Origin: Pseudomonas sp. BGr12
Lineage (GTDB): Bacteria; Pseudomonadota; Gammaproteobacteria; Pseudomonadales; Pseudomonadaceae
Assembly: GCF_030272895.1 (NCBI RefSeq)
Contig: NZ_JALRNF010000023.1
Coordinates: 1-64,000, forward strand
DNA length: 64,000 nucleotides
Reading direction: 5' to 3'
Shown: piece after piece, positions 52,663-63,372 of the stretch
Layout: each line of letters starts with the position of its first letter
Numbering within the stretch: position 1 is the first letter of the stretch
Notes under the pieces: model-generated
Seen by the model: the letters and a program-made list of their open reading frames with translations, nothing else
What the model was told of the DNA's origin: nothing
Database searches by the model: none
Position numbers and translations under genes: made by a program

Positions 52663-54554
52663 GCGCTTTGCTCCAACTCGCGGCCTGCGCCACGTTTTTT
52701 CAAATGAATCAGCAACAGGGAAATCGCCGCCGGGGTCACGCCGGGGATACGCGATGCCTGGCCCAGGGTTTCCGGCCGGGTCTGGCCGAGCTTGCCCTGG
52801 ATCTCCTTGGACAGACCGGAAATACCACTGTAGTCGATGTCGTCGGGCAGGCGGGTGTCTTCGCTGGCACGCAGCCGGGCGATTTCTTCCTGTTGCCGGT
52901 CGATGTAACCGGCGTATTTGGTCTTGATCTCGACCTGTTCGGCCACCTGTGGATCGATTTCTGCACCGCCGGTCACTTCCATCAGGCCGGCATAGTCGAT
53001 TTCCGGGCGGGACAACAGGTTGAGCAGGTTGTACTCATGGCTCAACGGCGTGCCGAACTTCTCGGCAATGGCCTCGCCTTGCGCGGTACCCGGGCGTACC
53101 CAGGTGGATTTCAGGCGCTGTTCTTCCTGGACGATGCCCTCGCGCTTGGCGCTGAAGGCGGCCCAGCGTTCGTCATCGACCAGACCCAGCTCGCGACCTT
53201 TTTCGGTCAGGCGCAGGTCGGCGTTGTCTTCACGCAGGATCAGCCGGTACTCGGCACGTGAAGTGAACATGCGGTACGGCTCCTGGGTACCGAGGGTAAT
53301 CAGGTCGTCGACCAGTACCCCGATGTACGCCTCGTCCCGACGCGGGCACCAGCTTTCACGGCCCTGGGCACGCAGCGCGGCGTTGGTACCGGCGAGCAGG
53401 CCCTGGGCGCCGGCTTCTTCGTAACCGGTGGTGCCGTTGATCTGGCCGGCGAAGAACAGGCCGCCGATCACCTTGGTTTCCAGGCTGTACTTGAGGTCGC
53501 GCGGATCGAAGTAGTCGTATTCGATGGCGTAGCCCGGACGCACGATGTGGGCGTTTTCCATGCCGCGGATCGAACGGACGATCTCCAGCTGCACATCGAA
53601 CGGCAAGGATGTGGATATCCCGTTCGGGTACAGCTCGTGGGTGTTCAAGCCTTCAGGCTCGATGAACACCTGGTGGCTTTCCTTGTCGGCAAAGCGGTGG
53701 ATCTTGTCTTCGATCGACGGGCAATAGCGCGGGCCGATACCTTCGATCACCCCCGAGTACATCGGCGAACGGTCGAGGTTCGAGGCGATGATCTCGTGGG
53801 TACGGGCGTTGGTGTGGGTAATCCAGCAACTGACCTGGCGCGGATGCATGGCCTTGTCGCCCATGAACGACATTACCGGGATCGGCGTATCGCCAGGTTG
53901 CTCGGTCATTACCGAGAAATCCACAGAGCGACCGTCGATACGCGGCGGCGTACCGGTTTTCAGGCGACCGACCCGCAGCGGCAGCTCGCGCAGGCGGTGA
54001 GCCAGGGCGATGGCGGGCGGATCGCCGGCGCGACCGCCGGAATAGTTCTGCAGACCAATGTGGATAAGTCCAGCGAGGAAGGTGCCAGTGGTCAGCACCA
54101 CGGAGTCTGCGAAGAAACGCAGGCCCATTTGCGTCACCACACCGCGTACCTGGTCCTGCTCGACGATCAGGTCATCGCAGGACTGCTGGAATATCCACAG
54201 GTTGGGCTGGTTCTCGAGAATTTCGCGCACTACAGCCTTGTAGATGGCGCGGTCGGCCTGGGCGCGTGTCGCACGCACCGCCGGGCCCTTGCGGTTGTTC
54301 AATACACGGAACTGGATACCGCTCTTGTCAGTGGCCAGCGCCATGGCGCCGCCGAGCGCATCGATTTCCTTGACCAGGTGGCTCTTGCCGATGCCACCGA
54401 TGGCCGGGTTGCAACTCATATGACCGAGGGTTTCCACGTTGTGGGTCAGCAGCAGGGTTTTTACGCCCATGCGTGCAGACGCAAGCGCAGCCTCGGTACC
54501 GGCATGGCCGCCGCCGATGACGATCACTTCAAAACGGGAAGGGAAATCCACCAC
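52659..54554 (-). CDS. mnmG: tRNA uridine-5-carboxymethylaminomethyl modification enzyme, FAD subunit
   Basis: 631 residues; FAD-binding [17 protein letters not shown] at the N-terminus, signature [12 protein letters not shown] and the helical C-terminal domain that binds MnmE. Modifies U34 of several tRNAs. Formerly gidA. Separated from mnmE by a 511-base gap with origin-like sequence. Confidence 0.98.
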   Translation of the reverse strand: MVDFPSRFEVIVIGGGHAGTEAALASARMGVKTLLLTHNVETLGHMSCNPAIGGIGKSHLVKEIDALGGAMALATDKSGIQFRVLNNRKGPAVRATRAQADRAIYKAVVREILENQPNLWIFQQSCDDLIVEQDQVRGVVTQMGLRFFADSVVLTTGTFLAGLIHIGLQNYSGGRAGDPPAIALAHRLRELPLRVGRLKTGTPPRIDGRSVDFSVMTEQPGDTPIPVMSFMGDKAMHPRQVSCWITHTNARTHEIIASNLDRSPMYSGVIEGIGPRYCPSIEDKIHRFADKESHQVFIEPEGLNTHELYPNGISTSLPFDVQLEIVRSIRGMENAHIVRPGYAIEYDYFDPRDLKYSLETKVIGGLFFAGQINGTTGYEEAGAQGLLAGTNAALRAQGRESWCPRRDEAYIGVLVDDLITLGTQEPYRMFTSRAEYRLILREDNADLRLTEKGRELGLVDDERWAAFSAKREGIVQEEQRLKSTWVRPGTAQGEAIAEKFGTPLSHEYNLLNLLSRPEIDYAGLMEVTGGAEIDPQVAEQVEIKTKYAGYIDRQQEEIARLRASEDTRLPDDIDYSGISGLSKEIQGKLGQTRPETLGQASRIPGVTPAAISLLLIHLKKRGAGRELEQSA

Positions 54555-55065
54555 GCACCTCGTGCCTGTTTCGGGAATAGATAGGGATAACGCACAAGTA
54601 TAGGGACTTACCCCCCTCTAAAGGAACCGCTTGGACAAAATTTAACCAGGCTGTGGATGAATGGCGAGCAATAGAAATTAAAAGAGAGAAATTTATTAAA
54701 GCTTTGTTTTTATGTTTATTCTTATGCACCACCCTATCTGTGGATAAGGTTCTACAGCCTTTGAATGACGTGATGTACAGAGATTTATAACCCTGTGGTC
54801 TACCGCTCATGAGCGTTCTGGATAAGCGCTTTAAGCCTGTGGATGAAAGTACCAGTTACCCACAAGCGAGATTATCTCCAGGCTTGAAGGCCAGTTATCA
54901 ACGGAGCTGAGGCTGAGTTTTCCACAGGGCTTATTTCGCCAGAATGTGGACAGACGGGCAGGAAAAATCGCAGCACCACGCAAGGTGGTCCTGGGAGGAA
55001 AGGAAAAATGCAGAGGTTGGGTCAGCACCCAGGCCTTGGGCAGGCCCGGGTGTGGATAAGAACGC
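54555..55065. other. mnmG-mnmE intergenic region with a second oriC-like segment
   Basis: 511 bases without a gene. 54675-54790 repeats the layout of oriC at 59170-59290: an AAAGAGAGA run, ATTTATTAAAGCTTT, then TATCTGTGGATAAGGT and ATGTACAGAGA. The DnaA box TGTGGATAA (54739-54747) and ATGTACAGAG are 34 bases apart in both copies. A further box TGTGGATAA lies at 55051-55059, and near-boxes occur around 54650, 54840 and 54920. Confidence 0.7.
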
Positions 55066-56436
55066 TTACTTGCCGATGCAGAAGCTGGAGAAGATGCGAC
55101 CCAGCAGGTCGTCAGAGCTGAAGGCACCGGTAATCTCGCCCAGGGCTTGTTGAGCCTGGCGCAGGTCTTCCGCCAGCAGCTCCCCTGCCCCGGCCAGTGT
55201 CAGTTGGGCACGGCCATGCTCAAGGTGTGCGCTGGCCTGGCGTAGTGCCTCCAGGTGCCTTCTGCGCGCGCTGAAACTGCTTTCGGCCGTCTGTTCATAA
55301 CCCATGCAGGCTTTCAGGTGCTCACGCAGCAACTCCAGGCCCATGTCCGTGTCCTTGGCGCTGAGGGTGATGGTGACGTGACCATCTTCACTCTGCTCCA
55401 TGGCGATGGCTTCGCCGCTGAGGTCAGCCTTGTTGCGAATCAGCGTGACCTTGGCCGGATCCGGACGCAGGTCGAGGAATTCCGGCCACAGGGCGAAAGG
55501 ATCGCTGGCTTCAGGTGCGGTCGAATCCACCACCAGCAACACCCGATCGGCTTCGGTGATGGCCTTGAGCGCACGCTCCACGCCAATCTTTTCCACATGG
55601 TCATCGGTATCGCGCAGCCCCGCGGTATCCACCACATGCAGCGGCATGCCGTCGATGTGGATATGTTCGCGCAGGATGTCCCGGGTGGTGCCGGCGATGT
55701 CGGTGACGATAGCCGCCTCGCGTCCGGCCAGGACATTGAGCAGGCTGGATTTGCCGGCATTCGGACGACCGGCGATGACCACCGTCATACCGTCACGTAG
55801 CAAGGCACCCTGCCCGGCTTCGCGCTGCACTGTGGACAGATTGCCGCGCACGTCATCGAGCATGCTCAACACATGGCCATCGGCGAGGAAGTCGATTTCT
55901 TCCTCGGGGAAGTCGATGGCAGCTTCCACGTAGATGCGCAGGCTGATCAACTTCTCGGTGAGGTTATCCACACGTCGGGAAAATTCCCCCTGCAACGAGC
56001 GCAAGGCGTTGCGGGCGGCCTGTGCAGAACTGGCTTCGATCAGGTCGGCGATGGCCTCGGCCTGGGCGAGGTCGAGCTTGTCATTGAGGAAGGCCCGCTC
56101 GCTGAATTCACCGGGACGGGCCAGTCGGCAACCGAGTTGTACACAGCGCTGCAGGAGCATATCCAGCACCACCGGGCCACCATGGCCCTGGAGTTCCAGC
56201 ACGTCTTCGCCGGTGAACGAGTTGGGGCCCGGGAAAAACAGCGCAATGCCTTCATCCAGGACCAGCCCGTCTTCGGCGCGGAATGGACCGTAGTGGGCGT
56301 GGCGCGGGGTCAAGCTGCGTCCGCAGATGGCCAGGCCCGCCTGCTGCGCCAGGGGGCCGGAAAGCCGCACGATCCCCACCCCCCCACGTCCCTGGGCGGT
56401 AGCGATGGCGGCGATGGTTTCACGCACAGTGTTCAT
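55066..56436 (-). CDS. mnmE: tRNA modification GTPase MnmE
   Basis: 456 residues from the ATG giving [19 protein letters not shown]. Folate-binding N-domain, helical domain with an inserted G domain ([24 protein letters not shown]) and the conserved C-terminal CIGK, whose Cys is essential. Partner of MnmG. Starts just after the yidC terminator. Confidence 0.98.
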   Translation of the reverse strand: MNTVRETIAAIATAQGRGGVGIVRLSGPLAQQAGLAICGRSLTPRHAHYGPFRAEDGLVLDEGIALFFPGPNSFTGEDVLELQGHGGPVVLDMLLQRCVQLGCRLARPGEFSERAFLNDKLDLAQAEAIADLIEASSAQAARNALRSLQGEFSRRVDNLTEKLISLRIYVEAAIDFPEEEIDFLADGHVLSMLDDVRGNLSTVQREAGQGALLRDGMTVVIAGRPNAGKSSLLNVLAGREAAIVTDIAGTTRDILREHIHIDGMPLHVVDTAGLRDTDDHVEKIGVERALKAITEADRVLLVVDSTAPEASDPFALWPEFLDLRPDPAKVTLIRNKADLSGEAIAMEQSEDGHVTITLSAKDTDMGLELLREHLKACMGYEQTAESSFSARRRHLEALRQASAHLEHGRAQLTLAGAGELLAEDLRQAQQALGEITGAFSSDDLLGRIFSSFCIGK

Positions 56437-56470
56437 GCTCGAAGGCCTCACGACAAAAACGACAGATAGC

Positions 56471-56496
56471 AAAACGCCCCACGAGGGGGCGTTTTT
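56471..56496 (-). terminator. Terminator after yidC
   Basis: AAAACGCCCC-cacga-GGGGGCGTTTT hairpin with T runs on both sides, between yidC and mnmE. Confidence 0.85.
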
Positions 56497-56519
56497 CCAC
56501 AGGTTAGCTGGCTAACCCG

Positions 56520-58202
56520 TCAAGCGGCAGCTTTCTTGGTAGCTGCTTCGATGCTGCGGGTGATGTACCACTGCTGTGCGATCGACAGCACGTTGTTCAC
56601 AACCCAGTACAGCACCAGACCTGCAGGGAACCACAGGAAGAAGAAGGTGAAGATGATCGGCATCATTTTCATCACCTTGGCCTGCATCGGATCCGGCGGA
56701 GTCGGGTTCAGACGCTGCTGGATGAACATGGTCGCGCCCATGATGATCGGCAGGATGAAGAACGGATCCTTGATCGACAGGTCGGTGATCCAGAACATCC
56801 AAGGTGCCTGACGCATCTCGACGCTTTCCAGCAGAACCCAGTACAGCGAGAGGAAGACCGGCATCTGCACCAGGATCGGCAGGCAGCCGCCCAGCGGGTT
56901 GATCTTCTCTTTCTTGTACAGCTCCATCATGGCTTGCGACATTTTCTGCCGGTCATCGCCATGTTGCTCTTTCAGGGCAGCCAGTTTCGGCGCCACGGCA
57001 CGCATGCGCGCCATCGAACGGTAGCTGGCGGCGGACAGCGGGAAGAACAGGCCCTTGATCAGCATGGTCAGGACGATGATCGACCAGCCCCAGTTGCCGA
57101 GCAGGCTGTGGATATGTTGCAGCAGCCAGAAGATCGGCTGGGCAATGAACCACAGGATGCCGTAGTCGACGGTCAGTTCCAGGCCTGGGGACAACTCTTT
57201 CAGGCGTTCCTGGATCTTCGGACCGGCATACAGCATGGTGCTGGTTTCGGCTTTGGCACCAGGGGCTACGTTGAGCGCCGGGCCGGTGAAACCGATGATG
57301 TAGTTGCCCTGGCTGTCCTTGCGGGTCTGAACGATGTTGTTGTCAGACTTGTTTGGAATCCAGGCGGTGACGAAGTAGTGCTGCAGCCAGGCTACCCAAC
57401 CACCGGTAACATTTTCTTTCAGATTTCCCTTGTCGATGTCTTTCATCGACACCTTCTTGTAGGGCTCCGAACTTGTCCACAGGGCCGCACCCAGGTAGGT
57501 CGCGGTACCGGTGGCGGTGCTCGAGGATGGATCCGAGCTGGCGTCACGCTTCAACTGAGCGAACAGGTTACCGCTCCAGGGCTGGGCGCTCTGGTTATCG
57601 ATCAGGTAGGTAACGGTCAGGTCGTACTCGCCGCGCTTGAAGCTGAAGCGCTTGATGTAGTTGACCCCGTTATCGCTGAACTTCAGGTCGACGACCATCT
57701 GGTCCTGGCCATCGGCCAGTTGATAACTTTTCTGATCGGCGGCGTACAGCGGACGGCCAGTTGGACGTGCATCCGGGCCGTTGACGCCGGTCAGGCCGCT
57801 CTGGGCCAGGTAAGTACGCTCGCTACCGTTGTCGAACAACTGGAACGGAATGTCCGGATGGTCCTGGCGGCGTGGGTACTTGGGCAGCATCAGCTGGGCG
57901 ATATCACCGCCGTTTGGATCGATAGCCAGGTCCAGGACATCAGTCTTGACCCGGATCAGGTCCTTGCTGATGGCAACCGGAGCCAGTTCGGCTGGGCTGG
58001 ATTCAGCGTTGGCGCTCGGCACATCGGCGCTGGCGCCAGTGTTGCCGGCCTGCGCGGTGTCCGGCAAGGCCGGGGCAGCGTTGCTGGCAGCAGTATTCTG
58101 AGTCGGCAGGGCAGCCTGGCCGTAGTCCTGGTTCCAGTTAAGGACCATGACATAGGACACGATTGCCAGGGCGACGATCAGGATCGTGCGTTTAATATCC
58201 AT
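56520..58202 (-). CDS. yidC: Membrane protein insertase YidC
   Basis: 560 residues. N-terminal membrane span, a large periplasmic beta domain after an Ala/Pro-rich linker, then five membrane segments with the conserved hydrophilic-groove Arg (SYRSMARMRAV region). Ends in a basic tail (EAATKKAAA). Helps insert Fo subunits, whose genes lie 7 kb away. Three bases after yidD. Confidence 0.98.
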   Translation of the reverse strand: MDIKRTILIVALAIVSYVMVLNWNQDYGQAALPTQNTAASNAAPALPDTAQAGNTGASADVPSANAESSPAELAPVAISKDLIRVKTDVLDLAIDPNGGDIAQLMLPKYPRRQDHPDIPFQLFDNGSERTYLAQSGLTGVNGPDARPTGRPLYAADQKSYQLADGQDQMVVDLKFSDNGVNYIKRFSFKRGEYDLTVTYLIDNQSAQPWSGNLFAQLKRDASSDPSSSTATGTATYLGAALWTSSEPYKKVSMKDIDKGNLKENVTGGWVAWLQHYFVTAWIPNKSDNNIVQTRKDSQGNYIIGFTGPALNVAPGAKAETSTMLYAGPKIQERLKELSPGLELTVDYGILWFIAQPIFWLLQHIHSLLGNWGWSIIVLTMLIKGLFFPLSAASYRSMARMRAVAPKLAALKEQHGDDRQKMSQAMMELYKKEKINPLGGCLPILVQMPVFLSLYWVLLESVEMRQAPWMFWITDLSIKDPFFILPIIMGATMFIQQRLNPTPPDPMQAKVMKMMPIIFTFFFLWFPAGLVLYWVVNNVLSIAQQWYITRSIEAATKKAAA

Positions 58203-58204
58203 GA

Positions 58205-58450
58205 TTACTCGGCTATCGAAGAAGAACGGGAAGAGGGAGCAGGCGGAACCGGGTCAAAACCGCCGGCATTCCACGGATGACAACGCCCCAGACGACGAAC
58301 GGTAAGCCACCCACCGCGCAGAACGCCATGGGTTTCGATGGCTTCCAGCGCATAGCAGGAGCAACTGGGGTAGAAACGACAGTGACTGGCCATCAGAGGA
58401 CTAATGGCGTAACGGTAAAACTGGATCGGGACGAGTGCCAGTTTACGCAT
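58205..58450 (-). CDS. yidD: Membrane protein insertion efficiency factor YidD
   Basis: 81 residues with the family pattern [30 protein letters not shown] in pieces (FYPSCSCYA). Overlaps the rnpA end by eight bases, as usual in this operon. Confidence 0.96.
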   Translation of the reverse strand: MRKLALVPIQFYRYAISPLMASHCRFYPSCSCYALEAIETHGVLRGGWLTVRRLGRCHPWNAGGFDPVPPAPSSRSSSIAE

Positions 58451-58847
58451 CTTGACTGTCTACCCCCACAGAGTCGGTGTTCACCACTGGAGCGGGCCGA
58501 CTGCGTGCGAGGCGCTTCCAGAGCTTGCCAAAATGTTGGTGCAATTCTGGGTTTTCAATCTCGCCCAACCCTTTGCGCGCGACGATCACGATATCCCAGC
58601 CAGCAAGCATATGCTGGTTCAGGCGAAACGAATCGCGCATCAGGCGTTTCAGGCGATTGCGTTGAACGGAGAGCTTGACGCTCTTTTTCCCGATTACCAA
58701 CCCCAGGCGGGGATGGTCCAGGCCATTCTCGCGGGCAAGGATCAGCAGGTTTTTCCCTGGAACCTTGCCGGTTGGGGAGTCGAAGACCGCTTTGAAGTGT
58801 CGGGGAACAAGCAGGCGCTTTTCCCGACTGAAGTCCTGACTCACCAC
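58443..58847 (-). CDS. rnpA: Ribonuclease P protein component
   Basis: 134 residues from GTG at 58847 ([13 protein letters not shown]); the longer frame overlaps rpmH. The RNR motif ([19 protein letters not shown]) that binds the RNA is present. Follows rpmH by 13 bases. Confidence 0.95.
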   Translation of the reverse strand: MVSQDFSREKRLLVPRHFKAVFDSPTGKVPGKNLLILARENGLDHPRLGLVIGKKSVKLSVQRNRLKRLMRDSFRLNQHMLAGWDIVIVARKGLGEIENPELHQHFGKLWKRLARSRPAPVVNTDSVGVDSQDA

Positions 58848-58860
58848 CAGTGCCGAAAAA

Positions 58861-58995
58861 TCAAACTGCCAGGCGCTTACGGCCTTTGGCACGGCGACGC
58901 GACAGAACGGCACGACCGTTCTTGGTGGCCATACGGGCACGGAAACCGTGAGTGCGAGCGCGCTTGATGGTGCTTGGTTGGAAAGTACGTTTCAT
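58861..58995 (-). CDS. rpmH: 50S ribosomal protein L34
   Basis: 44 residues: [20 protein letters not shown] ... [16 protein letters not shown]. Highly basic and of the exact family length. Divergent from dnaA across oriC, the standard Pseudomonas arrangement. Confidence 0.98.
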
Positions 58996-59584
58996 GGCGT
59001 GTTACCTGGTTCGTCGACAACGGGCCGGAATGGCCCCCGTTTTAAGAGATCGGCGATTCTAGAGAAAGCAAGGCCATAGGTCAATTTCCAACCAGCTTTT
59101 CCTTATAGACGGATATCCACCCGGATCGTGGAGCGAAGCCAGCCCGAGCTATCGATTCACGCTTAGACATAAAAAAAGAGAGAGGAATTATTTAAAGCTT
59201 TTCTGTAAAACTTATAAAGCTTAGGACCGAGATATCTGTGGATAAGGTGCTGAAGGCCTTTATTTTCGCCATGTACAGAGAATTGAAAGTTTGTCGGGAA
59301 GCGGTGTTTTGACTGTGCCGAACCGACGGAAAAGCTGTGGATCAAATTGACGCTTATCCACAGGCAGGTTATCCACCGATTTCAGCCCCGAGTTGTGCAA
59401 AGACCTCAATGGCGGTTATCCACAGGGCTTATTCACAGCGCCGAAAGGTCATTTTGGTCACTAAGCTGCTGATTTATCGCCATCCTTGACGCAGCTGCAT
59501 GTGGATAACTGGGCTGGCGCTCGGTACAATGGGCGCTTGTTTTTGCCTCACCGGCCTCACCGGCTTTCAACTCAGGGGATATCC
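58996..59584. other. oriC: Chromosomal replication origin, oriC
   Basis: 589-base gap between rpmH and dnaA. DnaA boxes (TTATCCACA or complement, some with one change): 59237-59245, 59336-59344, 59354-59362, 59369-59377, 59416-59424, 59429-59437 and 59500-59508. An AT-rich unwinding stretch lies at about 59168-59225. The rpmH and dnaA promoters must also lie here. Confidence 0.93.
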
Positions 59585-61102
59585 GTGTCAGTGGAACTTT
59601 GGCAGCAGTGCGTGGAGCTTCTGCGCGATGAACTGCCTGCCCAGCAATTCAACACCTGGATCCGTCCGCTACAGGTCGAAGCCGAAGGCGACGAGTTGCG
59701 CGTCTATGCGCCTAACCGCTTCGTGCTCGACTGGGTCAATGAAAAGTACCTGGGCCGCCTGCTCGAGCTGTTGGGTGAACACGGCAACGGCATCGCGCCT
59801 GCGCTTTCCTTATTAATAGGCAGCCGACGCAGCTCGGCGCCTCGTGCTGCACCCAATGCACCGCTGGCCGCTGCAGTTGCCGCGTCACAGGCGCAGGCAC
59901 AGGCTGCACAAGCTGCCGTGGTCGCCGAGCCCAGCGCTGCTCCCGTGGCTGCCGCCCCCGCCGTGGCAGTAACCGAAGTCGAACAAGCGCCTTCGCGTGA
60001 CAGCTTCGACTCCATGGGCGAGTCCGGCAGTGCCCCGGCGCCAAGCGGTCGCACCGTCCAGGTAGAAGGTGCGCTCAAGCACACCAGTTACCTGAACCGC
60101 ACCTTCACCTTCGAAAACTTCGTCGAAGGTAAATCCAACCAGCTGGCCCGCGCGGCAGCCTGGCAGGTCGCCGACAACCCCAAGCACGGCTATAACCCGC
60201 TGTTCCTGTACGGCGGTGTGGGCCTGGGTAAGACGCACTTGATGCATGCTGTGGGTAACCACCTGCTCAAGAAGAATCCGAATGCCAAGGTGGTCTACCT
60301 GCATTCCGAGCGTTTCGTTGCCGACATGGTCAAGGCCCTGCAACTCAATGCCATCAACGAGTTCAAGCGTTTCTACCGTTCGGTGGACGCCTTGCTCATC
60401 GATGACATCCAGTTCTTCGCCCGCAAGGAGCGCTCCCAGGAAGAGTTTTTCCACACCTTCAACGCCTTGCTCGAAGGTGGTCAGCAGGTCATCCTGACCA
60501 GTGACCGCTACCCGAAAGAGATCGAAGGCCTGGAAGAACGCCTGAAGTCGCGTTTCGGCTGGGGCCTGACCGTTGCGGTCGAGCCACCGGAGCTGGAAAC
60601 CCGCGTCGCGATCCTGATGAAGAAAGCCGACCAGGCGAAGGTCGAACTGCCCCATGACGCGGCCTTCTTCATTGCCCAGCGCATTCGCTCCAACGTCCGT
60701 GAACTTGAAGGTGCCCTCAAGCGGGTCATTGCCCACTCGCACTTCATGGGACGCGACATCACCATCGAGCTGATTCGCGAATCGCTCAAGGATCTCCTGG
60801 CCTTGCAGGACAAGCTGGTGAGTGTGGATAACATCCAGCGCACCGTGGCCGAGTACTACAAGATCAAGATCTCCGACCTGCTGTCCAAGCGTCGTTCCCG
60901 TTCGGTAGCCCGGCCGCGTCAGGTGGCCATGGCCCTGTCCAAGGAACTGACCAACCACAGCTTGCCGGAAATCGGTGACGTCTTCGGCGGCCGCGACCAC
61001 ACCACGGTGTTGCATGCGTGCCGCAAGATCAACGAACTCAAGGAATCCGACGCGGATATCCGCGAGGACTACAAGAACCTGCTGCGGACCCTGACGACGT
61101 GA
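59585..61102 (+). CDS. dnaA: Chromosomal replication initiator DnaA
   Basis: 505 residues from GTG at 59585 ([20 protein letters not shown]), AGGGGA upstream. Domain I, an Ala/Pro-rich linker (about 85-170), the AAA+ domain ([19 protein letters not shown]) and the DNA-binding signature [18 protein letters not shown]. The open frame runs 33 codons further upstream into oriC but is not used. Confidence 0.97.
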   Translation: MSVELWQQCVELLRDELPAQQFNTWIRPLQVEAEGDELRVYAPNRFVLDWVNEKYLGRLLELLGEHGNGIAPALSLLIGSRRSSAPRAAPNAPLAAAVAASQAQAQAAQAAVVAEPSAAPVAAAPAVAVTEVEQAPSRDSFDSMGESGSAPAPSGRTVQVEGALKHTSYLNRTFTFENFVEGKSNQLARAAAWQVADNPKHGYNPLFLYGGVGLGKTHLMHAVGNHLLKKNPNAKVVYLHSERFVADMVKALQLNAINEFKRFYRSVDALLIDDIQFFARKERSQEEFFHTFNALLEGGQQVILTSDRYPKEIEGLEERLKSRFGWGLTVAVEPPELETRVAILMKKADQAKVELPHDAAFFIAQRIRSNVRELEGALKRVIAHSHFMGRDITIELIRESLKDLLALQDKLVSVDNIQRTVAEYYKIKISDLLSKRRSRSVARPRQVAMALSKELTNHSLPEIGDVFGGRDHTTVLHACRKINELKESDADIREDYKNLLRTLTT

Positions 61103-61141
61103 TTGGCGTCAGCGCAGCTTATTAAGGCAAGGGACTAGACC

Positions 61142-62245
61142 ATGCATTTCACCATTCAACGCGAAGCCCTGTTGAAACCCCTGCAACTGGTCGCAGGTGT
61201 CGTCGAGCGCCGCCAGACCTTGCCGGTATTGTCCAATGTGCTGCTGGTCGTTCAAGGCCAGCAACTGTCGCTTACCGGTACTGACCTGGAAGTGGAACTG
61301 GTTGGCCGGGTGCAACTCGAAGAGCCTGCCGAGCCAGGCGAGATCACCGTGCCTGCGCGCAAGCTGATGGATATCTGCAAAAGCTTGCCTAACGATGCCC
61401 TGATCGACATCAAGCTCGACGAGCAGAAGATCGTGGTCAAGGCCGGTCGCAGCCGTTTCACCCTGTCGACCCTGCCAGCCAATGACTTCCCGACTGTCGA
61501 GGAAGGCCCGGGCTCGCTGACCTGCAACCTCGAGCAAAGCCGCCTGCGCCGCCTGATCGAGCGCACCAGCTTCGCCATGGCCCAGCAGGATGTACGTTAC
61601 TACCTCAACGGTATGTTGCTGGAAGTATCCACAGACACCCTGCGTGCCGTAGCGACCGATGGTCACCGTCTGGCCATGTGCTCGATGCGTGCCGACATCG
61701 GCCAGGCCGACCGTCACCAGGTCATCGTGCCGCGCAAGGGTATCCTTGAACTGGCACGCCTGCTGACCGAGCCGGATGGCATGGTCAGCATCGTCCTCGG
61801 CCAGCACCACATTCGCGCCACCACCGGTGAATTCACCTTCACCTCCAAGCTGGTCGACGGCAAGTTCCCGGACTACGAGCGTGTACTGCCAAAAGGTGGC
61901 GACAAGCTGGTGGTCGGTGATCGCCAGGCGCTGCGCGAAGCGTTCAGCCGTACCGCCATTCTGTCCAACGAGAAGTACCGCGGTATCCGCCTGCAGCTGG
62001 CCAACGGCCAGCTCAAGATCCAGGCGAACAACCCGGAGCAGGAAGAAGCGGAAGAAGAGATCAGCGTCGACTACAACGGTAGCTCGCTGGAAATCGGCTT
62101 CAACGTCAGCTACTTGCTGGACGTGCTGGGCGTCATGACCACCGAGCAGGTTCGTCTGATCCTGTCGGACTCCAACAGCAGTGCCCTGCTGCAGGAAGCT
62201 GACAACGACGACTCCGCTTACGTTGTCATGCCGATGCGTCTGTAA
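61142..62245 (+). CDS. dnaN: DNA polymerase III beta sliding clamp
   Basis: 367 residues, three similar clamp domains, typical start MHFTIQREALLKPLQLVAGV and end VVMPMRL. Forty bases after dnaA, same transcript. Confidence 0.98.
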   Translation: MHFTIQREALLKPLQLVAGVVERRQTLPVLSNVLLVVQGQQLSLTGTDLEVELVGRVQLEEPAEPGEITVPARKLMDICKSLPNDALIDIKLDEQKIVVKAGRSRFTLSTLPANDFPTVEEGPGSLTCNLEQSRLRRLIERTSFAMAQQDVRYYLNGMLLEVSTDTLRAVATDGHRLAMCSMRADIGQADRHQVIVPRKGILELARLLTEPDGMVSIVLGQHHIRATTGEFTFTSKLVDGKFPDYERVLPKGGDKLVVGDRQALREAFSRTAILSNEKYRGIRLQLANGQLKIQANNPEQEEAEEEISVDYNGSSLEIGFNVSYLLDVLGVMTTEQVRLILSDSNSSALLQEADNDDSAYVVMPMRL

Positions 62246-62264
62246 TTTGTCCAGCAGACGCTAG

Positions 62265-63368
62265 ATGTCCCTCAGTCGCGTTTCGGTCACCGCGGTGCGT
62301 AACCTGCACCCGGTGACCTTCTCCCCCTCTCCCCGCATCAATATCCTGTACGGCGCCAACGGCAGCGGAAAAACCAGTGTGCTGGAAGCCGTTCATCTGC
62401 TGGGCCTGGCCCGCTCTTTTCGTAGCACGCGCCTGACGCCCGTCATTCAGTACGAGCAACCGGCCTGGACGGTGTTTGGCCAAGTCGAGCTGAGCGAAGG
62501 CGGTATCAGTAACCTGGGCATTTCACGGGATCGGCAAGGCGAGTTCACCATTCGTATCGATGGGCAGAACGCTCGCAGTGCTGCGCAGCTGGCGGAAATT
62601 CTGCCGCTGCAATTGATCAACCCGGACAGTTTTCGCCTGCTCGAAGGGGCACCGAAAATTCGTCGGCAGTTCCTCGATTGGGGCGTGTTCCACGTGGAAC
62701 CCCGCTTCATGGCAACCTGGCAGCGCCTGCAGAAGGCATTGCGGCAGCGGAACTCATGGTTGCGGCATGGTACACTTGACGCTGTTTCGCAAGCGGCCTG
62801 GGACCGGGAACTGTGCCTGGCCAGTGCTGAAATAGATGAATATCGCCGAAATTACATCAAGGCCTTGAAGCCAGTCTTTGAGCGAACCCTGAGCGATTTG
62901 GTCGAGCTCGAAGGGCTGACCCTGAGCTATTACCGCGGCTGGGACAAGGATCGAGAACTCAGTGAAGTGCTCGCGTCTTCCCTGCAACGAGATCAGCAGA
63001 TGGGCCATACCCAGGCCGGGCCACAACGAGCTGATTTGCGCCTGAGACTCGGCGCTCATAACGCCGCCGACATCTTGTCCCGCGGCCAGCAGAAACTTGT
63101 GGTCTGTGCGTTGCGTATCGCCCAGGGACATTTGGTCAGCCAGGCTCGGCGCGGCCAATGTATTTATCTGGTGGATGACTTGCCGTCCGAGTTGGACGAG
63201 CAGCATCGCCGCGCACTTTGCCGCTTGCTGGAAGACTTACACTGCCAGGTTTTTATCACCTGTGTAGATCACGAATTATTGAGGGAAGGCTGGCAGACGG
63301 AAACGCCAGTTGCTTTGTTCCACGTGGAACAGGGCCGTATCACCCAGACCCACGACCATCGGGAGTGA
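62265..63368 (+). CDS. recF: DNA recombination and repair ATPase RecF
   Basis: 367 residues. Walker [14 protein letters not shown], signature LSRGQQK and Walker [12 protein letters not shown] of the SMC-like ABC ATPases. Loads RecA at gaps. Carries two parS sites inside the coding sequence. Confidence 0.98.
   Translation: MSLSRVSVTAVRNLHPVTFSPSPRINILYGANGSGKTSVLEAVHLLGLARSFRSTRLTPVIQYEQPAWTVFGQVELSEGGISNLGISRDRQGEFTIRIDGQNARSAAQLAEILPLQLINPDSFRLLEGAPKIRRQFLDWGVFHVEPRFMATWQRLQKALRQRNSWLRHGTLDAVSQAAWDRELCLASAEIDEYRRNYIKALKPVFERTLSDLVELEGLTLSYYRGWDKDRELSEVLASSLQRDQQMGHTQAGPQRADLRLRLGAHNAADILSRGQQKLVVCALRIAQGHLVSQARRGQCIYLVDDLPSELDEQHRRALCRLLEDLHCQVFITCVDHELLREGWQTETPVALFHVEQGRITQTHDHRE
62686..62701. 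promoter_or_regulatory. parS site in recF
   Basis: TGTTCCACGTGGAACC, 15 of 16 to the palindromic consensus TGTTCCACGTGGAACA. ParB binding site near the origin. Confidence 0.9.
63316..63331. promoter_or_regulatory. parS site at the end of recF
   Basis: TGTTCCACGTGGAACA, a perfect 16-base palindrome identical to the consensus parS. 630 bases from the other site. Confidence 0.92.
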
Positions 63369-63372
63369 AGGC

